Shown piece after piece: positions 35,993-45,008 of a stretch of DNA of 64,000 bases. How positions within the stretch are numbered: position 1 is the first letter of the stretch; each line of letters begins with the position of its first letter. The stretch is taken from contig NZ_CP022222.1 in assembly GCF_009930815.1 (NCBI RefSeq), forward strand, positions 8,350,501-8,414,500, written 5' to 3'. The DNA comes from Bradyrhizobium sp. CCBAU 051011 (GTDB lineage Bacteria > Pseudomonadota > Alphaproteobacteria > Rhizobiales > Xanthobacteraceae). A program made the translations under genes and the position numbers. The notes beneath the pieces are model-generated. The model ran no database searches. It was not told the origin of the DNA and saw only the letters and a program-made list of their open reading frames with translations.

Positions 35993-36505
35993 TCAACTCC
36001 GCTTGCGGCGCAGATGGATGATCAGATCGCCGCAGGAGACTTCGTGACCGCGCAGCGGCTCCGGCACATTCACAAGCAGGAGATCCGCATTGGGGACATC
36101 GAGCAGCGTATCCTCGCCATGTAGATAATAATGCGGATGCGGTGTGGTGTTGGTGTCGTATAATGCACGCGAACCATCAAGGCAGAACCGGCGCAAGAGG
36201 CCGGCTTGCGTGAACTTGTTCAAAGTGTTGTAGACGGTAGACCATGGGACCGGAAAGCCGGTCTCGCGCGCCTCGGCAAATAGCATCTCTGCGCTGACAT
36301 GCCGGGCGCCCCTGGCAAACAACAGCTCGCTTAGCATCAGGCGCTGGCGCGGTCGCAGCCCGGCCTTGAGTAACACATTCTTCCAGCCGCCAACGGCGGG
36401 AGATTGCCCGCTGAGTTGGACGGAGGCCGGTTCTACCTGCACCTCCTCGAGGCTCGCACGATCCTCGGCGTCGCTGGTCGGAAGTCTGGCCAACGGCCGA
36501 TCCAT
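35993..36505 (-). CDS. Fur-family regulator, Irr-like
   Basis: 170 residues from the ATG at 36505; the longer frame (to 36667) overlaps nifQ. The Fur fold is clear: RPRQRLMLSELLFARGARHV, SAEMLFAEARETGFPVPWST, VYNTLNKFTQAGLLRRF (DNA-binding helix), then PHPHYYLHGEDTLLDV, where Irr proteins carry their His-rich haem/metal site. Irr represses or activates iron and haem genes in Rhizobiales. The gene starts ten bases after nifQ, so it is probably in the nifH-nifQ transcript, linking iron status with nitrogen fixation. No strong ribosome site. Probably a second, island-borne copy besides the housekeeping irr. Confidence 0.8.
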   Translation of the reverse strand: MDRPLARLPTSDAEDRASLEEVQVEPASVQLSGQSPAVGGWKNVLLKAGLRPRQRLMLSELLFARGARHVSAEMLFAEARETGFPVPWSTVYNTLNKFTQAGLLRRFCLDGSRALYDTNTTPHPHYYLHGEDTLLDVPNADLLLVNVPEPLRGHEVSCGDLIIHLRRKRS

Positions 36506-36515
36506 CCGATGTCGC

Positions 36516-37232
36516 TCACATCGGCCAGGCGCCGGCGGCGACCGGGACAGCCGCCTGCAGCAGAACGTCGCGTCGACGCTCGGCCATCCGGCTCTCGCCG
36601 CTTTCATCGCCAAAGCAAAGGTTGAAGTCGTTGCATTGCGTGCACACCGGTGTCGTACACATGACAAGGCCGTCGTCCTCGCACAGCGTGCGATAGAAGA
36701 AGCGCTTCCAGCGCATATTATTGGTATTGCGCGCGGCCAGTGGCGCGAAATGGCGGCCTAGGAGCCTGGATAGTTCGCCACGACCGCGCAATCCGAGGTC
36801 TTCCCACATGTGATTTGGCTCGATTGCGCGACGCGCGATCATCGCAGCTAGCCAGTTGCCGATGTCCCCTTCGGTCGAGCGTTGTGCGAGCAGGAGATCA
36901 CGCAACATTGCCGCCTCGTCGATCTCATTGCGCTTGACACCCAAGGGCAACTCCTCGCGGTTTATCCGGATCGACGGGAAGTATTGCTCCAGCACCGCGG
37001 CCAGCTCGTGGCTGGACAGACCGACCTTCTCTGAAACCAGACCACCATCCATCGTGGCGGCCGCCAGAATGGACGCCAGCACGTGACGATCGAAATTGCT
37101 GTCACTGGCTATATCGGCATCTGCGGGGTCCGCCCCAGTGAGCAGGCGGTATGTCGCAATTCCCCTATGCTGCTCATCGTTCGCTTCAGTCGCTCTGGCG
37201 GCCCTAAGCGGAAAGAACTGGGCTTCAAACAT
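36516..37232 (-). CDS. nifQ: molybdenum-processing protein NifQ
   Basis: 238 residues. C-terminal CTTPVCTQCNDFNLCFG provides the Cx4CxxCx5C cluster motif typical of NifQ; HMWEDLGLRGRGELSRLLGR and NTNNMRWKRFFYRTLCE are further family marks. NifQ delivers molybdenum for FeMo-cofactor assembly, which fits the mod genes in this window. It is downstream of nifH, separated by a hairpin, and probably co-transcribed. Intact. Confidence 0.9.
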   Translation of the reverse strand: MFEAQFFPLRAARATEANDEQHRGIATYRLLTGADPADADIASDSNFDRHVLASILAAATMDGGLVSEKVGLSSHELAAVLEQYFPSIRINREELPLGVKRNEIDEAAMLRDLLLAQRSTEGDIGNWLAAMIARRAIEPNHMWEDLGLRGRGELSRLLGRHFAPLAARNTNNMRWKRFFYRTLCEDDGLVMCTTPVCTQCNDFNLCFGDESGESRMAERRRDVLLQAAVPVAAGAWPM

Positions 37233-37262
37233 GAATTGCCGACCTTTTCACAGTGATCAAGT

Positions 37263-37286
37263 ATGTCGTGATGCTGGTCACGACAT
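37263..37286. other. hairpin between nifH and nifQ
   Basis: ATGTCGTGA-TGCTGG-TCACGACAT, a perfect 9-bp stem with a 6-base loop. No U-run follows in the nifHQ transcript direction, so it may be an RNA processing or stabilising hairpin instead of a terminator. Confidence 0.5.
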
Positions 37287-37350
37287 CTTTCGCCGGAGCG
37301 CCGACCTCCTAATCAGCATTGGGAAGGCCGGCCTCTCTCGGTCTGGCCTA

Positions 37351-38376
<1,026 letters not shown>

Positions 38377-38397
38377 TCAGTGTTGCTGCATCCTGAT

Positions 38398-38414
38398 AGC
38401 AACCGCCGTGCCAA
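38398..38414 (-). promoter_or_regulatory. sigma-54 promoter of nifH
   Basis: Minus strand TTGGCACGGCGGTTGCT, a near-perfect -24/-12 element with exact GG-N10-GC spacing, about 160 bases upstream of the nifH ATG. Confidence 0.9.
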
Positions 38415-38482
38415 CCCTGTCCGCGCCCTTTAAGCTTCTGATTACACTTTGAAAAATTCGCGAGCCGGTGGATGAAACCAGG

Positions 38483-38527
38483 TGTTTTGAACGTGACAGG
38501 ATTCGTGCCGCTGTCAGAAGCCGGACA
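38483..38527. promoter_or_regulatory. two NifA upstream activator sites of nifH
   Basis: Exact TGT-N10-ACA at 38483-38498 and again at 38512-38527, about 70 and 98 bases upstream of the -24 box, the usual distance for NifA activation with DNA looping. Centre-to-centre spacing is 29 bases. Confidence 0.85.
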
Positions 38528-38651
38528 AGGATCGCCAGCATCAAACGGGAAAACGCCGGCTTGGCGGGCCATTTCAATGCATTCATGCACGGAACGGAAA
38601 TCTCTAATGCTCTTGCAAGCCGGTTTGTCGGAGCGGATTTTCAGGAGAGCA

Positions 38652-38945
38652 ACATTGCAGATCGGTGTCGGACAGCCGAAAGAAGTCGACCAGCGACGGG
38701 TGATCGTGGTCGACGATGACGAGATCACCCGCGCGGCCTTGCAATTCGTGCTGCATGAGGAGATCGAGACGCACCGAGCTTGCAACGCCGGAAGAGGCCT
38801 TTGCCATGGGCGTCGATTGGCTAAAACGGCATCTGGTGTTGCTCGACGCCTTTTTTAAGCAAGAGGGGCGGCGCTGATCGGCGAACTGGCGCCCCATTTC
38901 CCGACGATCGGATCCTGATCATCTCCGACAGATCCGACCAGATAC
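38652..38945 (+). pseudogene. response regulator, frameshifted and cut by IS3 remnant
   Basis: EVDQRRVIVVDDDEITRAAL and QFVLHEEIETH give the start of a receiver domain; shifted frames give LATPEEAFAMGVDWLKRHLV and LLDA, and ILIISDRSDQI near the end. There it meets IS3 transposase sequence at about 38945. Divergent from nifH, with the NifA sites lying between. Not functional. Confidence 0.65.
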
Positions 38946-39092
38946 GGACCTTCGTCGAACACCACAATCACGTCCGCTTTCATGAGAGCATCGATAACCT
39001 CACTCCTGCCGATGGTTACTTCGGCAGGGCTGAGGCCGATCCTCGCCAAGCGAAAACGTGTCAAGCGCAACAGCATCATAAAGCGCCGTTCA
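38945..39092 (+). pseudogene. IS3-family transposase, C-terminal remnant
   Basis: RTFVEHHNHVRFHESIDNLT and PADGYFGRAEA followed by a shifted ILAKRKRVKRNSIIKRRS: the typical end of IS3-group OrfB. The rest of this frame continues after the IS66-type element at 44413 (RRSQHQLQATL), showing that the element inserted into it. Confidence 0.7.
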
Positions 39093-39170
39093 GTATCGCT
39101 CCGGCGGAGGCCGCCTTGTGCGGTTTGGCGGTTCGTCTGAGGATTTGACCTTAAGTCTAGCCTTAAGGTC

Positions 39171-39572
39171 ATGTGGCGAATGCAGGTGAAGGTCTTGGGC
39201 GCTGAACGTCGGCGCCGATGGAGTTACGACGAGAAGGTTCGTCTGATTGAAGAGACGTTGCAGGCTGGCGAGACTGTGTGCGGCGTCGCGCGCCGACATG
39301 GAATGGCGCAGAGCCTGCTGTTCACCTGGCGTCGGCAAGCGCGCCAGGGCCGCCTGGGCGGCGAGGCCGTGCCGGCTCTTGTTCCTGTCGAGATCGCCTC
39401 CACGCCGGCTCCCGCACCCACGTTCGGGCCGCAGCCGTCTTCGCTTCCTGCGCAGCGTCCAAGGAACGGAATGATCGAGATCGAGCTTGGCGGCGGCTGT
39501 CGCGTGCGCGTTGACCGGGAGGTTGACGCCGAAGCGCTGCAGCGAGTGCTTGAGCTTCTGAGGCGGCGATGA
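39171..39572 (+). CDS. IS66 accessory protein TnpA (element 1)
   Basis: 133 residues with a helix-turn-helix (RRWSYDEKVRLIEETLQAGE, TVCGVARRHGMAQSLLFTWR) and a C-terminal IEIELGGGCRVRVDREVDAE, the usual IS66 OrfA. Overlaps tnpB by four bases. Confidence 0.85.
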   Translation: MWRMQVKVLGAERRRRWSYDEKVRLIEETLQAGETVCGVARRHGMAQSLLFTWRRQARQGRLGGEAVPALVPVEIASTPAPAPTFGPQPSSLPAQRPRNGMIEIELGGGCRVRVDREVDAEALQRVLELLRRR

Positions 39573-39917
39573 TCCCGATTCCGAGCGGCGTCAGGGTCTG
39601 GATCGCACACCGGTCACACGGACATGCGCCGCGGCATGCAAAGCCTGGCTCTTACGGTTCAGGAGAGCTTGAAGCGCGATCCTCATGCCGGCGATCTTTA
39701 TATTTTCCGGGGCCGTCGCGGCGATCTGGTCAAGATTCTTTGGCATGATGGGTTGGGCATGTCGCTCTACGCCAAACGTCTGGACCGTGGAAAGTTCATC
39801 TGGCCCTCGGCGGTGGCCGGCGCGGTGTCGATCTCAGCGGCACAGATGGCTTATATGCTCGAAGGCATTGACTGGAGAAATCCTCAACTGAGCTGGCGGC
39901 CTGCGAGCGCGGGCTGA
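39569..39917 (+). pseudogene. IS66 TnpB (element 1), frameshifted
   Basis: MIPIPSGVRVWIA at the start is followed by an extra base near 39607; the next frame continues TGHTDMRRGMQSLALTVQES and GDLYIFRGRRGDLVKILWHD to the stop at 39917. All of the usual 115 residues are present but in two frames. Confidence 0.8.
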
Positions 39918-41364
39918 ACGAAGAAGTTGCGGCTGCCGGCATTTTGGGGAGTCACAACGCATTCAATCTGTGATTCACTGCTTCGCATGGATGCTGATGG
40001 CGGAGCGATTCCGGATGACATTGCTGCCTTGAAAGAGGCGCTGGCGATCGAGCGCGCGAAGGCGTTAGAGGTTGCAGCGGAACTCGCGGTCGCCCGCGCG
40101 AAAGCCTCGGAAGACAGCGCGCTGATCGCCCAGCAGAAGCTACGGATCGCCAAGCTCGAGCGTCAGATCTACGGACAACGGTCGGAGCGATCATCGCGGC
40201 TGATCGATCAGTTGGCACTGACGTTCGAAGAGCTGGAAGCCGACGCCACGGAAGACGAATTGGCAGCCGAACGGGCTGCGGCCAGGACGACGACTGTGCG
40301 CGGATTTACGCGCAAGCGCGCCGAGCGCCAGACATTCCCTGAGCATCTTCCACGCGAGCGGGTGGTGATCGATCCGCCGACGGCTTGCGCGTGCTGCGGC
40401 AGCAATCGCCTGCGCAAACTCGGGGAAGACGTGACCCGGACGCTGGAATCGGTGCCGCGTCAGTGGAAAGTAATCGAGACGGTGCGGGAGAAGTTCAGCT
40501 GCCGCGACTGCGAGAAGATCAGCCAGGCGCCGGCGCCGTTCCATGCCGTCGCACGGGGATGGGCCGGCCCCAGCCTGTTGGCTATGATCATGTTTGAGAA
40601 GTTCGGCCAGCATCAGCCGCTGAACCGTCAGGCCGAGCGCTACGCTCTCGAAGGTGTGCCGATCGCGTTGTCGACCATGGCCGACGCCGTGGGATCGGTC
40701 TGTACGTCGCTTGATCCCCTGCTTCGCTTGGTTGAAGCCCATGTCATGGCGGCTGAGCGTCTTCATGCCGATGATACGACCGTGCCGGTGCTAGCCAAGG
40801 GGAAGACCGACACGGGACGGTGTTGGATCTACGTCCGGGACGACCGGCCATTTGGTGGTGCCGGACCGCCAGCGGCGATGTTCCACTACTCGCGCGACCG
40901 CAAGGGCGAGCATCCCCAGGCGCATCTGGCCCGCTATGCCGGCATCCTCCAGGCCGACGCCTACGACGGGTATAACCAGCTCTATCTGGCTGGGCGCCAT
41001 CCTGGACTGATCCGGGAAGCTGCGTGTTGGTCGCACGCGCGGCGCCCGTTCTTTGCCATGGCCGATATCGAGGAGAATGCGCGGCGCAAGGCCGCCGGCA
41101 AAAAGGAAATTGCGCTCTCTCCGATCGCGATCGAGGTGGTGCGCCGGATCGATGCGCTGTTTGAGATCGAGCGGTCCATCAACGGCAAGAGTGCCGAGGG
41201 GCGCCTGGAGGTTCGTCAGGCTCTGAGCCGCCCCCTGGTGGAGGATCTTCAGGTCTATATGCGAGAGCAACTCGCCAAGCTCTCCCGCGGGCACGACCTG
41301 GCCAAGGCGTTCAACTACATCCTGAAGCGATGGGCGGCCTTCAGTAAGCGGCAAGCTGAGGCCG

Positions 41365-42957
41365 TCAGGCGGCGTGGTTCCATGGCATAAGCGCGTCGAT
41401 TTCGCTGCTCGGCCAGCCGTTGGCGATACGCTGAAGCGTGAGGGTGAGCCAGGCGAACGGATCGACGTTGTTCATCTTCGCTGTCTGCAGCAGCGTTGCG
41501 ATGGTCGCCCAGGTTCGCCCGCCGCCGTCGCTGCCAGCGAAGAGGCTATTCTTTCTCGTAATTGTTTGTGGCCTGATGGCGCGTTCGACGATGTTGGAGT
41601 CGAGCTCGATGCGACCATCGGTCAGGAAGCGCTCGAAGATGGCACGGCGCGAGACGGCATAGCGGATCGCCTCGGCCAGTTTTGATTTGCCGGAGATCCG
41701 CCGCAAGCTCTGCTGCCAGAGGTCGAAGAGATCTGCGACGACCGCTGCGGAGGCTTGCTGGCGCGCGGCAACGCGTGCGTCGGGGCTTTGACCGCGCACG
41801 GTCTTCTCGACCTGCCAGAGCTTTGCCATCCGCTCGACCGTCGTCGTTGCCACTCTCGAGCTTCCTGCAACATGCAGCTCGTAGAACTTGCGTCTGCTGT
41901 GTGACCAGCAGCCAGCCAAGGTGATGCCATCATTGCCGCGATCGGGTCGCGCCAACTTGTTATAGGCGGCATAGCCATCCACCTGCAGGATGCCGCGATA
42001 ACCATTGAGATGCCGGACCGCGCATTCGCCGGAGCGGCTGTCTTCGAAGCGATAAGCCACCATCGGGGGACCGCTGCGGCCAAAGGTTCGGTCATCTCTG
42101 GCATAGGCCCATAAGTAGGCCGTCTTCGCCGATCCGGAGCCCGGAGCGAGTGTCGGCAAGGTGGTTTCGTCGGCAAAGACCCGTTCGGCCTTCTTGACCT
42201 CGCTGAAGATGTAGTCGGCTACGATCTCCAGCTCGAAGCCGAGCTTGCCCATCCATTGCGCCATCAGCTGGCGGTCGAGCCCGACCTTGTCGCGGGCGTA
42301 GATGGCCTCCTGCCGGTAGAGCGGCTGGCCATCGGCATATTTGGAGACGGCGATCTGGGCCAGAAGCGCTTCCGTCGGAATGCCTCCTTCAATGATATGG
42401 GCCGGGGCCGGCGCCTGGATTACGCCGTCCGCGTTCTTGAAGGCATACTTGGGACGGCGCGTGACGATCACACGGAACTTCGCTGGCACCACATCCAGGC
42501 GCTCCGACACGTCCTCGCCGATCAGCACCTTCTGCTTGCCGGCATGCTTAGCCAGCTCTTCCGGCTCAATGACGGTTTCGATCCGTTCCAGATGGGGTGC
42601 AAAGCCCTTGCGCCGGCGCGGTGCACGCTTGCCTTCCGCTTGCTCACGGCCCTTGCTGACCTGGGCCTTGATCGCGGCGATGCCGGTCTCGATCTCCTCG
42701 AAGACAAAGGCCCGCTGTTCATCGTCGCCGTTCACAGAGCCGAGCTTTTCCGATCGTCGGCCGAACCGGGCGCGGTCGAAGGCCTTCAGGATCTGCGTCA
42801 GCCGCTCGATGCGCGCATCGGCATCGGCGTTGCGCGCCCTGAGATCGGCGACTTCGCTCTCCAGAGCATCGGCGCGGGCCGCCTTCTCGGCCATGGCAAG
42901 CACCATGGCTTTCAACATCTCTACGTCATTCGGGAGGTTGAGATCGGGCGGCGTCAT
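41365..42957 (-). CDS. IS66 transposase TnpC, copy A
   Basis: 530 residues with an N-terminal leucine-zipper-like coil, ARFGRRSEKLGSVNGDDEQR, DDE region (VFADETTLPTLAPGSGSAKT, GILQVDGYAAYNKLA, LDSNIVERAIRPQTITRKNS). Intact. An antisense open frame of 251 residues over its start is a shadow. Confidence 0.92.
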   Translation of the reverse strand: MTPPDLNLPNDVEMLKAMVLAMAEKAARADALESEVADLRARNADADARIERLTQILKAFDRARFGRRSEKLGSVNGDDEQRAFVFEEIETGIAAIKAQVSKGREQAEGKRAPRRRKGFAPHLERIETVIEPEELAKHAGKQKVLIGEDVSERLDVVPAKFRVIVTRRPKYAFKNADGVIQAPAPAHIIEGGIPTEALLAQIAVSKYADGQPLYRQEAIYARDKVGLDRQLMAQWMGKLGFELEIVADYIFSEVKKAERVFADETTLPTLAPGSGSAKTAYLWAYARDDRTFGRSGPPMVAYRFEDSRSGECAVRHLNGYRGILQVDGYAAYNKLARPDRGNDGITLAGCWSHSRRKFYELHVAGSSRVATTTVERMAKLWQVEKTVRGQSPDARVAARQQASAAVVADLFDLWQQSLRRISGKSKLAEAIRYAVSRRAIFERFLTDGRIELDSNIVERAIRPQTITRKNSLFAGSDGGGRTWATIATLLQTAKMNNVDPFAWLTLTLQRIANGWPSSEIDALMPWNHAA

Positions 42958-43031
42958 TGGCCCGACCAGAGCACATTTTGCCCCGTTTCTCTTGCCCTTT
43001 CAGCTCACTGATTCACTTCGCCGCAGCGCTT

Positions 43032-43376
43032 TTACCCAACAATCTCCGGCGGCTTGACCGCCACGGTCCGGACCCGCTTCCAGTCCATCCCATCCACCAG
43101 TGCCATCAACTGCGCCGGGTTGAGCTGCACCCGATGATGCCCGATCCGCGGCCAGCAGAACTTCGCCTTTTCAAGACGCTTTAAATAGAGGCACACGCCG
43201 GACCCATCCCACCATACGATCTTTATTCTGTCGGCTCTTTTGGCCCGGAAGACATAAAGCGCACCGTCGAACGGATCTGAGCCCGCATCGCGCACAAGCG
43301 CAACAAGGCCATCGATACCCTTGCGGAAGTCGACTGGATGGCTGGCGAGGAACACCTTCACACCCGAGGGAATCAT
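43032..43376 (-). CDS. IS66 TnpB, copy A
   Basis: 114 residues: MIPSGVKVFLASHPVDFRKG, YVFRAKRADRIKIVWWDGSG, the standard IS66 OrfB. Needed for transposition with TnpA and TnpC in this family. Confidence 0.9.
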   Translation of the reverse strand: MIPSGVKVFLASHPVDFRKGIDGLVALVRDAGSDPFDGALYVFRAKRADRIKIVWWDGSGVCLYLKRLEKAKFCWPRIGHHRVQLNPAQLMALVDGMDWKRVRTVAVKPPEIVG

Positions 43377-43756
43377 GCCGAACGCACCGCCCGGATCACC
43401 CGCTGCAAGTGCGCCTCGTCGACGTCCACGCCGGCACGCACGACCACCTCGCCAATGGCAATCTCAATCACTGTGCCTGCCACAGACGCCACCACACCCT
43501 CGCAACTCGAGTGCCGCGAGCGATAATGCCGCTCGGCCCGAGCATCACGGCGCCAGGCGAACAGCTGCGACGGGTGAATGCCGATCCGGCGGGCGATCGC
43601 CGAGACGCTCGCGCCAGGCTCCAGCGCCTCTGTCACAACTTGCGCTTTGAACTCGTCCGACCAGCGTCGGCGAAGCTGCCGCGGCGTTCCCTCAAGACGG
43701 TCGGCGACCGCTTCGATCATATGGAAGGTTCTAGTTCCAGAACTAGGCGCAGACAT
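43373..43756 (-). CDS. IS66 TnpA, copy A
   Basis: 127 residues, helix-turn-helix (LRRRWSDEFKAQVVTEALEP, GASVSAIARRIGIHPSQLFA) and C-terminal beta part (VIEIAIGEVVVRAGVDVDEA). Overlaps tnpB by four bases. Confidence 0.88.
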   Translation of the reverse strand: MSAPSSGTRTFHMIEAVADRLEGTPRQLRRRWSDEFKAQVVTEALEPGASVSAIARRIGIHPSQLFAWRRDARAERHYRSRHSSCEGVVASVAGTVIEIAIGEVVVRAGVDVDEAHLQRVIRAVRSA

Positions 43757-44135
43757 AGAAGCTCACATCGGCTCACAAACTCAGCAGCCGATAGCCGATC
43801 GCTTACCCACTCCGCCAGACGGGGTTTCCTTGCCGCTTACGGCCTTCACGCTATTCCTGGAGGATGGGCGCGTGTGCCTCTCTAACAACGCCGCCGAACG
43901 GGGGCTGAGAGGCATCGCTCTTGGGCGAAAGTCATGGCTCTTCTGCGGATCCGATCGCGGCGGACGACGCGCCGCGGCCATGTACGGCCTGATCGTCACG
44001 GCCAAGATGAACGGTGTCGATCCCCTGGTTGGCTGACGTCCTCGCCCGTATCGCCGCCCATCCGGCTCATCGGCTGGACGAACTGCTGCCCTGGAATTGG
44101 GCCCTGTCAGCGTCAGCAATCTCAGCCCGAGCGGC

Positions 44136-44381
44136 ATGACCATGCACGTCAACAAGGTCTATCGCGTCACCACGATCAATCGCGTCGCCCAGGACCTCGG
44201 CGAAGACGAGGACTGGCTGTCGGACGTCGCCAGCGAAATGGACGCCGAGGACGGCCGCCTCTGGGTCTACGGTGTCGGAGAAGACGGCGTCATGGCCTTC
44301 ACCGACTTTGGGATCGAGACCTTGATGGAGCTCATCAGGATCCACAAAGAGAACCCTCATCTGCTCAGGCGCCAGGATTAG
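44136..44381 (+). CDS. IS66-associated accessory protein (element 1)
   Basis: About 81 residues: MTMHVNKVYRVTTINRVAQD, LGEDEDWLSDVASEMDAEDG, LWVYGVGEDGVMAFTDFGIE. Similar small frames follow tnpC in several rhizobial IS66 elements as I recall. It lies inside the element, before the right inverted repeat at 44391-44412. Start could also be the ATG at 44142. Function unknown. Confidence 0.6.
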   Translation: MTMHVNKVYRVTTINRVAQDLGEDEDWLSDVASEMDAEDGRLWVYGVGEDGVMAFTDFGIETLMELIRIHKENPHLLRRQD

Positions 44382-44420
44382 AAGACGTCTGCGGCCTACG
44401 CCGGACGGGTACGCCGTTCG

Positions 44421-44849
44421 CAGCATCAATTGCAAGCAACTCTAACCCCTGATGAGCCAAAGCCTCCCTTCTCGAAAACCCTGATCAGTCTGAAATTATC
44501 TGACGACGGACAGAGGGAACGCAGCTTTGCATTAGCGCGGCGATCAGCAGCGCGGCGCGCCGTCGGGAGCAATGGCGTAAATGATCGCGCCGCGTGAAGG
44601 CGGCGGGATCACTCTCGATCGCACGCGCGGCTTGCATCGCGGCGAGCACGGGGCCGCCTCTCGATGCCGGTATTGACCGCACGCTAGGAACATTGAACTG
44701 ATCTGCCTTGCCGATCGCCTCGACCGGGCAGGCATGCCGAGAACTGTGGCCGGCCCGCATGGCGTCGCTCAAGGGCGCGGCGCAATCGTTTGCCAGCAAG
44801 CCAAATGTTCACGTGACGCCGGTCGGCGCGCGAAAGCCGACTGAGTGGA
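44421..44849. other. IS debris, no gene recognised
   Basis: The first 100 bases continue the IS3 remnant frame (QHQLQATLTPDEPKPPFSKT). The rest (44520-44849) has open frames without recognisable domains. Confidence 0.4.
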
Positions 44850-45000
44850 ATGCCTTGCCGGCGCTTGTTCCATGCAGATTGCCTCCACGCTGCTCCGGCC
44901 AGCGCCGGATGTACCGCAGTCGCCGCCTTCGCCTCCGCAGCGCGCGGGGACAGGCAATCGCCCAGGTCGCGTTTGGCCGCTGTCGGGTAAGTGTGCGCTC
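44850..45000 (+). pseudogene. IS66 tnpA fragment
   Basis: The bases match the middle of the tnpA at 39360-39520 (TTGCCGGCGCTTGTTCC, ATTGCCTCCACGCTG, GCCGCTGTCGGGT and others) at clearly more than chance, with substitutions and gaps. A short, decayed remnant just downstream of the halogenase gene end. Confidence 0.55.
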
Positions 45001-45008
45001 ACATTAGC

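Larger units (their letters stand above)
41344..43840 (-). mobile_element. IS66-type element, copy A (2497 bp)
   Basis: Ends GTAAGCGGCAAG at both termini, flanked by the perfect 8-bp repeat GGCCTTCA (41336-41343 and 43841-43848). Orientation is opposite to the host element. The three gene products are identical to those of copies B and C. Confidence 0.92.
39987..44120 (+). pseudogene. IS66 transposase TnpC (element 1), split by nested IS
   Basis: The N-terminal 460 residues (LRIAKLERQIYGQRSERSSR, zinc-type CACCGSNRLRKLGEDVTRTL, DDTTVPVLAKGKTDTGRCWI) run to 41343. The nested element starts there. After it, at 43841, the frame resumes with TLFLEDGRVCLSNNAAERGL and RGIALGRKSWLFCGSDRGG. Removing 41344-43848 restores the reading Trp-Ala-Ala-Phe-Thr-Leu-Phe. 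A late frameshift near 44025 also disturbs the end. Confidence 0.85.
39093..44412 (+). mobile_element. IS66-family element 1, interrupted by IS66-type copy A
   Basis: Left end GTATCGCTCCGGCGGAGGCC (39093) and right end, complement of GTACCCGTCCGGCGTAGGCC, match at 18 of 22 positions. Flanks are GCCGTTCA (39085-39092) and GCCGTTCG (44413-44420), an 8-bp target duplication with one change. Without the nested copy the element is about 2.8 kb and holds tnpA, tnpB, tnpC and one accessory frame. Confidence 0.75.

Noticed and set aside
42256..43057. Antisense open frames of 251 and 238 codons over IS66 TnpC (repeated in all three copies)
   Set aside because: Shadows of the highly biased tnpC codons; no ribosome site or known domain, and identical in each copy only because the IS is.
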